Shown here one piece after another: positions 7,629-15,054 of a DNA stretch of 64,000 nucleotides; position 1 is the stretch's first letter; the number at the start of each line of letters is the position of its first letter. The position numbers were made by a program, and so were the translations under genes. A model generated the notes under the pieces. The model worked only from the letters and a program-made list of their open reading frames with translations. It made no database searches and was not told the origin of the DNA. The stretch is from Solihabitans fulvus (lineage in GTDB: Bacteria; Actinomycetota; Actinomycetes; Mycobacteriales; Pseudonocardiaceae), in NCBI RefSeq assembly GCF_008386585.1, contig NZ_VUOB01000021.1:62001-126000 (forward strand), in the 5' to 3' direction.

Positions 7629-8315
7629 TTACCCTTCGGTGACGAGTCGCTCGTCGACGAGCCCCGTCCGAAACGCGTGCACGACGATCTGGGCGCGATC
7701 GCGCGCGCCGAGCTTCCTCGCGATGTTGCGGACGTGCGTCTTGATCGTCTCGCTGGACACGAACAGCCGCTCGGCGACCTGCCGGTTGTCCAGCCCCCGG
7801 CAGACCAGTTGCAGCACCTCGTCCTCGCGGCGGGACACCGCCCGCCCTGCGGATTCCTGGTGGCGCTCCTGGAGTTCCGGCGCGACGTAGACCCGGCCGG
7901 TCCTGGCCGCCCGCAGGGCGTCGGCGACGACCGATCGGCTGGACGCCCAGGACACCGCGCCGCCCGCGCCCGCCTTCAACGCCTCGCGCACCCGCAGCTG
8001 CCCGCGCCTGGTCGGGGCCAGCAGCACGATCACGGCACGGCGCGGTTCGACCACCAGCCGCACCGTCTGGAACGCCGGATCGAGCGCGTCGTCCATGATC
8101 ACGATGGTGGGATCGCACTGGTGCGCCTTGATGAACAGGTCGCTCACCGTGCCGCACATGCCCGCGACCGTCGCCTCGCGCATGTGGTCGACGACCCGCG
8201 CGACGCCCTCGCCGACCAGCGGGGTCGCGCAGGCGATCAGCACCCTGCCCGCGATCGGCGCGGACGCGCGGCCGCCGTCCCGCGCCACGGCCGGGCGCCC
8301 ATCAGCAGTCTCCAT
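7629..8315 (-). CDS. LuxR-family regulator with receiver-like N-terminus
   Basis: 228 aa, chosen from the ATG at 8315 with GGAGGG eight bases upstream. Residues about 22-140 are receiver-like (IVIMDDALDPAF with a possible acceptor D75 or D76), but the acidic pair expected after strand 1 is missing (RVLIACATPL). It may therefore be a pseudo-receiver that is not phosphorylated in the usual way. Residues about 160-215 form a LuxR/FixJ helix-turn-helix (SRREDEVLQLVCRGLDNRQV, VSSETIKTHVRNIARKLGA). It is the last gene of the exosortase operon and a paralogue of the stand-alone receiver at 14544-15035, so it probably regulates this locus. Confidence 0.85.
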   Translation of the reverse strand: METADGRPAVARDGGRASAPIAGRVLIACATPLVGEGVARVVDHMREATVAGMCGTVSDLFIKAHQCDPTIVIMDDALDPAFQTVRLVVEPRRAVIVLLAPTRRGQLRVREALKAGAGGAVSWASSRSVVADALRAARTGRVYVAPELQERHQESAGRAVSRREDEVLQLVCRGLDNRQVAERLFVSSETIKTHVRNIARKLGARDRAQIVVHAFRTGLVDERLVTEG

Positions 8316-8355
8316 CGAACGACCCTCCACGGCAGGTGGTGCCCACGCGTCCCGG

Positions 8356-9588
8356 CTAGGCGCGTTGGGACAACCTGACCTCGGTCGCCTGCGGCACGAA
8401 CTGGTCTGGCATCTGTTCGGCGAGACCGAGCAGGACGGCCAGCGCCTGTTCGGTTCGTTCGCCGGCAAGGCCGTCGCCGAACGGGTTGCCCGAGGCGGTC
8501 AGCTGGGCCGTGAACGCCGGATTTCCCAGCAGCCGCCCGGCAACGGCCGTGACGCGCTCCTCGTCCGTGCCGACCAGCAGCGCGCACCCGGCGTCGACCG
8601 CCTCCTGGCGCTCGGTGACGTCCCGCAGCACCATGACCGGGACCTTGAAGGACGGCGCCTCCTCCTGGATGCCGCCGGAGTCGGACAGCACGAGCGTGCT
8701 CGCGGCGAGCAGCCTGACCAGGTCGGGATAGTCCAGCGGCTCGGTGATCGTGACCCGTTGGCAGTCGCCGAGCGCCTGCCGCACCTGGTCGCGCACCTGG
8801 GGATTGGGGTGTGCTGGAAGCACGACCTCCACGTCCTGGTGCTCCCGCACGATCGTCCGCACGGCGTTCAGGACGCCGGCCAACGGCTCGCCCCACGACT
8901 CGCGCCGGTGCACGGTCACCAGCAGCAGCCTCCTGTTCCCGGACAACGCGCGCGCCTCGACCGCGGCCAGGTCCGGTTGCCCGAAGGGCGTGCGGTTCCG
9001 CACGACCGTGCCGACCGCGTCCACCACCGTGTTGCCGACGACGAGCAGCCGGTCCTCCGCGACGCCCTCGCGCCGGAGGTTGTTCGCGGCGCGCTCGGTC
9101 GGCGCGAGGTGCAGCCGCGCGATGGCGCCGACCATTCGCCGGTTGGCCTCCTCGGGAAACGGCGAGTCGAGGTCGAACGACCGCAGCCCGGCCTCCAGGT
9201 GCACCACCGGAACCCGCCGCCAGAACGCGGCGAGCGCGCCGGCCACCGTCGAGGACGTGTCCCCCTGCACCACGACCGCGGCCGGCGGGCGATCGGCCCA
9301 CAGCGCGTCCAGCTGCGGCAGGAGTTGGGCGTACAGCTCGACGAGCCCCCCGTCGACGCGGTCCAGCCGCATGGTCGCGTCGGCCTTGACGCCGAAGGCG
9401 GCCAGCGCCTGGTGGACCATCGTCGGATGCTGCCCGGTCGCCAGCACGACCGCCTTCATCCGCCCCGACCTGGCGAGGTCGAGCGCGACCGGGGCCAGCT
9501 TGATGGCTTCGGGCCTGGTGCCGACGACCAGGTGCACCTCGGGAACCGGACTGGTGGAAACGATGCGCAGACTCACGATTTGACCCAC
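8356..9588 (-). CDS. wecB: UDP-N-acetylglucosamine 2-epimerase (non-hydrolysing)
   Basis: 410 aa. It interconverts UDP-GlcNAc and UDP-ManNAc in the cytoplasm, providing ManNAc-type sugar for surface polymers. Family motifs present are VVGTRPEAIKLAPV near the N-terminus, HRRESWGEP, the LSDSGGIQEEAPSF nucleotide-sugar loop and VPVMVLRDVTERQEAVDAG. The start is GTG at 9588; a GTG at 9576 is an alternative. It lies six bases after the exosortase gene. Together with glmS (17230) and the GT2/GT-C genes it implies that the exosortase locus makes an amino-sugar glycan. The symbol reflects the enzyme family, not proven orthology. Confidence 0.9.
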   Translation of the reverse strand: MGQIVSLRIVSTSPVPEVHLVVGTRPEAIKLAPVALDLARSGRMKAVVLATGQHPTMVHQALAAFGVKADATMRLDRVDGGLVELYAQLLPQLDALWADRPPAAVVVQGDTSSTVAGALAAFWRRVPVVHLEAGLRSFDLDSPFPEEANRRMVGAIARLHLAPTERAANNLRREGVAEDRLLVVGNTVVDAVGTVVRNRTPFGQPDLAAVEARALSGNRRLLLVTVHRRESWGEPLAGVLNAVRTIVREHQDVEVVLPAHPNPQVRDQVRQALGDCQRVTITEPLDYPDLVRLLAASTLVLSDSGGIQEEAPSFKVPVMVLRDVTERQEAVDAGCALLVGTDEERVTAVAGRLLGNPAFTAQLTASGNPFGDGLAGERTEQALAVLLGLAEQMPDQFVPQATEVRLSQRA

Positions 9589-9594
9589 ATCTCA

Positions 9595-10158
9595 CTAGGC
9601 GGAGGCAGCGGACCGGCGAACGGCCAGCAGGAGGTTGAAGAAGACGACCACCGACACGGTGGCCATAACGACGATGAACACGGCGCCGCCGACGTTGTGC
9701 ACGAAGAAGAAGGCGCCCTCGCGGCCGAGCCGGCCGCCGATCACCGCGATCGCGGTGGTGCGGATGACGTTGGCCAGAAAGGACACGCACACCGCGGCGA
9801 GCACCGCCCACAGCACGCGCACCGGGCTGAACCTGCTCAGCAGCGCCATCGCGGACGCCGCGAGCAACAGCAGGGCGACCAACACGCCGACACTGCATCC
9901 GCCGGACACCACGAAACCCACGGTGGGGTTCGCGCCGTCGCCGAACAGGAACACGGTCTGGGTGGCGAACTCGGTGGCCGCGCCGCCGGGCACGAACAGG
10001 CCGACCAACGGGGTGGCCGCCATCGCCTCGACCGACCTGAACCACTCCAGGTCGAGGAACACCAGCACCGAGGCGGCGAGGATCAGCAGGAACACGGCCA
10101 CGCGGCCGACGCGCGCAGGCCAGGCCACGGTCGGGGTGGCCACGTCGTTGTCGGTCAT
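9595..10158 (-). CDS. Exosortase/archaeosortase-family membrane transpeptidase
   Basis: 187 aa, polytopic (about 5-6 helices). Exosortases are membrane Cys proteases/transpeptidases that process C-terminal tripartite sorting signals. The predicted catalytic triad is complete and in the right order: C88 (VVSGGCSVG), R133 (ANVIRTTAI) and H154 (FFVHNVGG). At 187 aa it is shorter than proteobacterial EpsH proteins (about 300 aa), which suits a minimal archaeosortase-like core. ATG at 10158 overlaps the PASTA stop. The immediate neighbours are a mini-protein with a LASTG-helix-basic tail, a PASTA protein and WecB. I cannot assign it to a named exosortase subfamily. Confidence 0.85.
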   Translation of the reverse strand: MTDNDVATPTVAWPARVGRVAVFLLILAASVLVFLDLEWFRSVEAMAATPLVGLFVPGGAATEFATQTVFLFGDGANPTVGFVVSGGCSVGVLVALLLLAASAMALLSRFSPVRVLWAVLAAVCVSFLANVIRTTAIAVIGGRLGREGAFFFVHNVGGAVFIVVMATVSVVVFFNLLLAVRRSAASA

Positions 10159-10727
10159 CCGCCAAGTCCCTTCGACACGACGACCCGCACGGGGTCGCCC
10201 TGGAGCACCAGACCGGTCGGCGACACGTCGACCACGCTGTCCTGCGGCGACTCGGAACTCACCTGCTCGACGCGCACGACGAAGCCGAACGTCCGGAGCG
10301 CGGCGACCACCTCGGCGGACTTCCTGCCCACGTAGAAGGACTTCTGGACGTCGATCCGGGTTGGGTCCGCCGCGATGTCGATCTCGACCCGGCCGCCCGG
10401 CCGCAGGCCGGAGCCTGCTGGCGGCACCTGGGCGGCCACCTGGCCCGGCGCGAAGCCTGCCGGGCTGGTGATGCCCTGGTCGACGCCGAGCCCGAGGCGT
10501 TCGAGGACGGCGCGGGCGTCGCCTGCGCTGCGTCCCTTCACGTCCGGGACAGTCACCAGCGTCGGCCGGACGAACGTGTGGAACGAGCCAGCGGTGAGCA
10601 GGCCGGTCACCGCCGCCACGACGAGCACCGCGAAGAGCTGGGTGCGCCACCGCAGACGGCCCCGCCCGGCCCGGCCGGCCAGACTCCCGGCCGGCGCCCG
10701 CTCGGCGACGGGGGCCTCAGCCGGCAT
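10155..10727 (-). CDS. Membrane-anchored PASTA-domain protein
   Basis: 190 aa. It has a short cytoplasmic Arg-rich N-terminus, one membrane helix (about 31-50, QLFAVLVVAAVTGLLTAGSF) and two extracytoplasmic PASTA domains. The first is about 57-120 (VTVPDVKGRSAGDARAVLER) and the second about 122-187, ending VVDVSPTGLVLQGDPVRVVV. PASTA domains bind muropeptides or beta-lactams and are normally found on Ser/Thr kinases or PBPs; here no kinase or transpeptidase domain is attached. It overlaps both neighbours (11 nt with the mini-protein, ATGA with the exosortase). It may position the exosortase or its substrate at nascent peptidoglycan (inference). Confidence 0.85.
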   Translation of the reverse strand: MPAEAPVAERAPAGSLAGRAGRGRLRWRTQLFAVLVVAAVTGLLTAGSFHTFVRPTLVTVPDVKGRSAGDARAVLERLGLGVDQGITSPAGFAPGQVAAQVPPAGSGLRPGGRVEIDIAADPTRIDVQKSFYVGRKSAEVVAALRTFGFVVRVEQVSSESPQDSVVDVSPTGLVLQGDPVRVVVSKGLGG

Positions 10728-10890
10728 CGCCGCGACCGCGCAGATAGGACGACCGCAGCAGCAGGACGCCGAGGATCAGCACCGCCAGCCCCACCGCCAC
10801 CACGAGCAGCACCGGAAATCCGGTCGACGCAAGCACACCGGCGCCAACCACCCCTGCGCCGCCGACGAATCCCCCCGTATTGCCGTACAT
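10717..10890 (-). CDS. 57-aa surface mini-protein with LASTG-type sorting signal
   Basis: 58 codons including stop, first gene of the exosortase operon. The Gly-rich N-terminus MYGNTGGFVGGAGVVGAG has no separate signal peptide. It runs into VLASTG, a helix (FPVLLVVAVGLAVLILGVL) and a short polar tail with Arg (RSSYLRGRG), so almost the whole protein is a tripartite sorting signal. LASTG fits the class-E LAxTG motif, and its position beside an exosortase makes it the prime candidate substrate of that enzyme. The stop overlaps the PASTA start by 11 nt. The upstream minus-strand sequence has GTGAGGGAGG before the ATG. Conservation has not been tested. Confidence 0.7.
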   Translation of the reverse strand: MYGNTGGFVGGAGVVGAGVLASTGFPVLLVVAVGLAVLILGVLLLRSSYLRGRGDAG

Positions 10891-10955
10891 GCCCTACGCC
10901 TCCCTCACCTTGGGACCTGCCGAAGTGGACGACACGGTCGTGGCTGGTTGCGGCA

Positions 10956-10987
10956 GGTTGATACGGCGCATCCGCCGCTATGACGCA
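10956..10987 (-). promoter_or_regulatory. Shared ECF-type promoter, site C (exosortase operon)
   Basis: On the minus strand TGCGTCAT (10987-10980), 15 bases, then GTATCAACC (10964-10956), about 65 bases before the ATG at 10890. The downstream CCTGCCGCAA is also shared with site A of the divergent operon. Confidence 0.65.
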
Positions 10988-11084
10988 CGGCGGAGAACTT
11001 TTTACCCTCGGGAGGTGACTCGGATACGTCGCGCGGGTGAGGCGAGGACCGGACCGGTCGCGCGACCGGGATTCCTCCGGATCG

Positions 11085-11117
11085 CTGCGTCATCTCTCCG
11101 GCCGGGCGGCATCTACC
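11085..11117 (+). promoter_or_regulatory. Shared ECF-type promoter, site A (GT2 operon)
   Basis: TGCGTCAT (11085-11092), 16 bases, then GCATCTACC (11109-11117), 36 bases before the GTG at 11154. The following CTGCCGCAAA repeats the context of site C, so the two divergent operons carry matched promoters. Confidence 0.65.
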
Positions 11118-11153
11118 TGCCGCAAACCGCCGCCGGGCAAAGGAGATGGCACA

Positions 11154-12560
11154 GTGCTCACCGACATCGCGAGCGGGTTGTTCTACGGAACGACGTTGCT
11201 CACGATCGCGATCGGCTTGTCCTACTTCCTCGCCTGTGCTGGCGCCGGGCTGCTGGAGATGCGCGCCGCGGCCAGGGCCGAACCCGGCTCCCCAGCCATC
11301 GCCCGGCGCGAGCCGGACGGCGAGTGGGTCTACTTCCTGGTTCCTGGGTTGAACGAGGGCGTCGTGATCGAACAGACCGTGACCGCGCTGCTGCGGACGC
11401 CGAACTCGACGATCGTGATGATCGACGACGGCAGCGACGACGGCACCGGGGACATCGCCGAGCAGGCGGGCGGCGACCGGGCCATCGTGGTGCGTCGCGT
11501 CCTGCCCAACGCGAGGCAGGGCAAGGGAAAGGCGTTGAACCAGGGGTTCGAGGAGGTGCTGGCGGACGTGGCCCGGCGCGGCCTCGATCCCGACACCGTG
11601 TTCGTCTGCGTGATGGACGCCGACGGCCGGCTGTCCGAGGACGCCTGGTCCTATGTGCTGCCGCTGTTCGACGATCCCAAGGTCGGCGGGGTCCAGCTCG
11701 CCGTGAAGATCCGCAACTCGGACAAGCTGATCACCAGGATCCAGGACTTCGAGTTCTGGGGGCTGTCCGCGATCTCCCAGTACGGCAGGCGGCGCAGCCG
11801 GACGGTGAGCCTCGGCGGCAACGGGCAGTTCAGCAGGCTGCGCGCGCTGGTCGACCTCGGCCGGGACCCGTGGTCCGAGTCGCTGACCGAGGACCTCGAC
11901 CTGGCCATCACGTTGCTCATCGAGGGATGGCAGCTGGACTCGACCACGAAGGCATGGGTCGACCAGCAGGGCGTGACCGACTACCGCAGGCTCGTCAAGC
12001 AGCGCACCAGATGGTTCCAGGGACACATGACCGCTGGCAGGCGGCTTGGCGAGATCTGGCGCAACCGCAAGCTGTCGAACCTCGCCGTGCTGGAGATGAC
12101 GCTGTACCTGTCCATTCCCTGGGTCATCGTGCTGCCGTGGTCGCTGTTGTTCCACATCGGACTGTTCGTGTCCGTCTCCCAGCTGGCGGCCGACCCAAGC
12201 ACCATCTTCGGCACCACGCTGTTCTCCCGTGTCCTCATCGGGCTGTTGCTCTACGTCGCGTCGTTCCTCCCTTGTCTCATCTCGGGCTACCTGTACTACC
12301 GCAGGGAACGCAACTACGGCTTCTGGCGGAGCTTCCTGCTCGGGCACGTGCTGATCGTGTGGAACTACGTCTCGTTCGTCTCGTGCTGGCAGGCGCTTGG
12401 CAGGATGCTCGAGGGCAAGACCGGGTGGGACAAGACCGCTCGGACCGCCGAGGACGGCGCTCCGGAGTCGGTGCCCGCTCCCGCCGCGACGGGCGTCCCG
12501 CGCGCCGTGCCAGCGACCGCGGCGCTGCGAACCGAGCAGCCGGCCCAAGCGTCGTCCTGA
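11154..12560 (+). CDS. Processive family-2 glycosyltransferase (PgaC/HasA-like)
   Basis: 468 aa from the GTG at 11154 with AGGAG eight bases upstream. It is a membrane beta-glycosyltransferase that polymerises and extrudes a polysaccharide. Motifs in order are an N-terminal helix (8-30), DDGSDDGT at 91-98, DAD at 155-157, the catalytic TEDLD at 245-249 and the processivity motif QRTRW at 283-287, followed by about four membrane helices. The D,D,D,QxxRW set is that of cellulose, hyaluronan and poly-GlcNAc synthases. The neighbouring WecB and GlmS make an amino-sugar donor likely (inference). The Ala/Pro-rich tail is probably disordered. It is the first gene of the operon divergent from the exosortase operon. 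Confidence 0.88.
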   Translation: MLTDIASGLFYGTTLLTIAIGLSYFLACAGAGLLEMRAAARAEPGSPAIARREPDGEWVYFLVPGLNEGVVIEQTVTALLRTPNSTIVMIDDGSDDGTGDIAEQAGGDRAIVVRRVLPNARQGKGKALNQGFEEVLADVARRGLDPDTVFVCVMDADGRLSEDAWSYVLPLFDDPKVGGVQLAVKIRNSDKLITRIQDFEFWGLSAISQYGRRRSRTVSLGGNGQFSRLRALVDLGRDPWSESLTEDLDLAITLLIEGWQLDSTTKAWVDQQGVTDYRRLVKQRTRWFQGHMTAGRRLGEIWRNRKLSNLAVLEMTLYLSIPWVIVLPWSLLFHIGLFVSVSQLAADPSTIFGTTLFSRVLIGLLLYVASFLPCLISGYLYYRRERNYGFWRSFLLGHVLIVWNYVSFVSCWQALGRMLEGKTGWDKTARTAEDGAPESVPAPAATGVPRAVPATAALRTEQPAQASS

Positions 12561-12591
12561 CGCCACCAACCGACCGACCACGAGGACTGGT

Positions 12592-14547
12592 GTGCCCGTG
12601 ACTGACGTACTGCTCCTGATCATCGGCGCGGCGCCGCTGCTCGCGGCGTCCTGGTTGGTCCCCCGCGCGCTGTTCCGGTCGGCGACCGACCGGGCGACCG
12701 CGACGGTCTCGCTGGCGCTGCTCCAGCCAAGCGCGCTGGTGCTCGTGCTCGGCTACCTGCACCTGCTGCGCCCGGTCCCGCTGGCGGTCGCCTCGGTGGC
12801 GACGGGCCTGGCCGGCGTCGCCCTCGCGCTGCGCCGCGACCCCGCCAGGCGGGCCGGGCGGGCCGGGCACGAGCAGTGGGGCGCGGCCACGGGTCGCCGC
12901 GCCGTGCTGCCCGCGTTGGTCGTGCTGGCCGTGCTCGTCTCCGTCCAGTACCTGTGGCGCGCGGTCCTCTCGGCGCGGGTGGGCAGTTACGACTTCGACG
13001 GCAACGCCTTCCGGCTGCTGTCGGTCGACACCTGGGTGTCCAGCGGGTCGCTCGCGAGCACCCCGCTGTCGGTCTGGTCCTCCTACTCGCCCCAGCACAC
13101 CGAGCTGTTCACGGCGTACTCCTCGGTGTTCCTCCGTGGCCCGGAACTCGCCTGGCTCACCCAGTTCGGCTACGTGCTGCTCGCCTGTTGCGCGCTGGCG
13201 GGCCTCGGCGTCCGCGCGGGTCTGAGCCCGAGGCGGGCGATGTTCGCGACGCTGCTGTTCGCGGCGACGCCGGTGGTGTTCCTCCAGGCCGGCACCAGCT
13301 ACCCGGATGTGGCGTCCGCGGCCGGCCTCCTGGTCGCCTGGCAGTTCCTGATGGCGTCCGACGATCTCGTGTCCGGCCGGCAGGAGGGCGGGCGGGGCCA
13401 CGTCGCGGTGTACCTGTTCTTCGCGGGCACCGGCCTCGCGGTGCTGCTCGGCACGCGGGTCTCCAACCTGGTCGCCCTCGCGCTCGCGGTGGCCGTCGCC
13501 GGCTACCTGTGTTGGCAGGCAAGGAATCTCGCGGACGGGTCGAGGCGAACGCACGGCCTGCGCTCCCCCCGCCGGTGGCTGGTCTCCTGCGCCGCCGCAC
13601 TCGGCCTGCCCATGGTGGTCGGGGCGAGCTGGTACCTGGCCACCATCGTGCGGGCGGGAAGTCCGGTCTTTCCGTTGCGCGCGCCGCTGTTCGGCGGCGA
13701 GCTTGACCCGGTGGCGACGCTGATCACCCCCAACCGGCCGGTCGAGATCGCCGAACAGCCTTCGCTGCTCGGCAAGCTCGCGGCGAGCTGGACCAACGAC
13801 GTGTTCCCGCACGACTACGTTTACGACCAACGTCTCGGCGGCTTCGGGCCGCAGTGGCCGGTGCTGCTGGTCGGCCTGCTGCTCGGCGCGCTCACCCTGC
13901 TGGTGTTCCGACGCCGCTGGACCGTCCTGCTCGTCCTGCCGACGACGGTCGTGTTCTTCGCCAACCCGGCGCCGTGGTGGAGCAGGTACACCATCTTCCT
14001 CGCCGCCATGGCCTGCCTCGGCACGGTGCTCGCCGTGCAGTGGCTGGCCCGGCGCGGCGAGGCCGTGATCGCCCTCGCGCTGGCCGGCATCGCCGGCCTC
14101 GGCATGTGGTGGGCGACCAACCCGACACCGGTCACGCTGGCCAACGGCGAACGCGCATCCCTAAGCCAGGCCTGGAATCTCGTGCTGTCCGACGCCGACC
14201 AACGCAGGTGGGGCGTCCAGCCGTGGGCGCAGTACACCATGCTGCGGGCGCTGCCGCCCGGCGCGAAGGTCGCCACCCCCGACTCGACCACGGCGCGCTT
14301 TCCGCACGTGTGGATCGGCGACCGGCTGGACCGACAGCTCGCCGTGGTGGCCTACCTCGGCGATCTCGACCGGTGGGTGGCCGACGTGCGCGCGGCCGGC
14401 GCCGGTTGGGTGGCCGTGAACATCAGGGCGGGCGGCGGTCAGGCCGCGTTGCTGGACGCGGTCAACGCCGCGCCGCAGCGGTTCGAACTCGTCGACGGGT
14501 CCGGTGACATCAGGCTGTACCGCCTGCTGGGTCAGGGCACGTCGTGA
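12592..14547 (+). CDS. Polytopic membrane glycosyltransferase, GT-C (ArnT/PMT-like)
   Basis: 651 aa from the GTG at 12592 (GAGGA five bases upstream); a GTG at 12598 is an alternative. About 11-12 membrane helices are followed by a soluble C-terminal domain of about 150 aa. The first large loop carries DFDGNAFRLLSVDTW and SYSPQHTELFTAYSS, the kind of acidic loop found in GT-C enzymes that use polyprenyl-phosphate sugars outside the membrane. Overall it resembles GT39/ArnT-like proteins often found in exosortase and exopolysaccharide loci. The substrate is unknown; it could decorate the glycan or surface protein. It is 31 bases after the GT2 gene. Confidence 0.7.
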   Translation: MPVTDVLLLIIGAAPLLAASWLVPRALFRSATDRATATVSLALLQPSALVLVLGYLHLLRPVPLAVASVATGLAGVALALRRDPARRAGRAGHEQWGAATGRRAVLPALVVLAVLVSVQYLWRAVLSARVGSYDFDGNAFRLLSVDTWVSSGSLASTPLSVWSSYSPQHTELFTAYSSVFLRGPELAWLTQFGYVLLACCALAGLGVRAGLSPRRAMFATLLFAATPVVFLQAGTSYPDVASAAGLLVAWQFLMASDDLVSGRQEGGRGHVAVYLFFAGTGLAVLLGTRVSNLVALALAVAVAGYLCWQARNLADGSRRTHGLRSPRRWLVSCAAALGLPMVVGASWYLATIVRAGSPVFPLRAPLFGGELDPVATLITPNRPVEIAEQPSLLGKLAASWTNDVFPHDYVYDQRLGGFGPQWPVLLVGLLLGALTLLVFRRRWTVLLVLPTTVVFFANPAPWWSRYTIFLAAMACLGTVLAVQWLARRGEAVIALALAGIAGLGMWWATNPTPVTLANGERASLSQAWNLVLSDADQRRWGVQPWAQYTMLRALPPGAKVATPDSTTARFPHVWIGDRLDRQLAVVAYLGDLDRWVADVRAAGAGWVAVNIRAGGGQAALLDAVNAAPQRFELVDGSGDIRLYRLLGQGTS

Positions 14548-15035
14548 AACCGAGAGAGGGCAGGGACATCATGAGGTCGACCATCGTCACCGCACCCCGG
14601 TGCTCGGCGGCGTCGCGGCACCCGCGCCCGGTGCCCGACCAGGTGCGCGTCGCGCTCCTCGACAGCGCCGCGATCTACCACCGAGGCGTCGAACTCCTGG
14701 TCGACACGACCGACGGCCTCGAGTGGGCCGGGGCGACCACCAGTCCCTCGGACATGCTGTCGCTGTGCGAGTTCGCGCCGCCGCACGTGCTGCTCGTCGA
14801 CTCCGCGCTGGATCCCGAGTTCCAGCTGACCCGGCTGGTGTCGGCGCGCCGGTGGTGGACCGCCGTCGTCGTGCTCGCCAGGACGCCGGCGGACCGCGCG
14901 CAGGCCGCGCGGGCGCGACAGGACGGCGCGCTCGGCTGGATCGACCGGGACTGCGCCACGGGCGAACTCCTCGCCGCCATCAGGACGACGCTCGCCGGCG
15001 AGATCGCGGAGATCTCGCCGGCGAGGGCCTGCTGA
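14544..15035 (+). CDS. Stand-alone receiver-like protein (paralogue of the locus LuxR regulator)
   Basis: 163 aa from a GTG whose GTGA overlaps the upstream stop; the ATG at 14571 behind AGGGCAGGG is an alternative (154 aa). Only the receiver-like fold is present (VRVALLDSAAIYHRGVELL, HVLLVDSALDPEF) and there is no helix-turn-helix. The core DSALDPEFQLTRLV matches DDALDPAFQTVRLV of the LuxR protein at 7629-8315, so the two are duplicates at opposite ends of the locus. It might titrate, or form a heterodimer with, the DNA-binding version (inference). It is the last gene of the GT2 operon and is convergent with the sigma gene. Confidence 0.7.
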   Translation: MKPREGRDIMRSTIVTAPRCSAASRHPRPVPDQVRVALLDSAAIYHRGVELLVDTTDGLEWAGATTSPSDMLSLCEFAPPHVLLVDSALDPEFQLTRLVSARRWWTAVVVLARTPADRAQAARARQDGALGWIDRDCATGELLAAIRTTLAGEIAEISPARAC

Positions 15036-15054
15036 CGATGGCTGGCGCGGGCGC

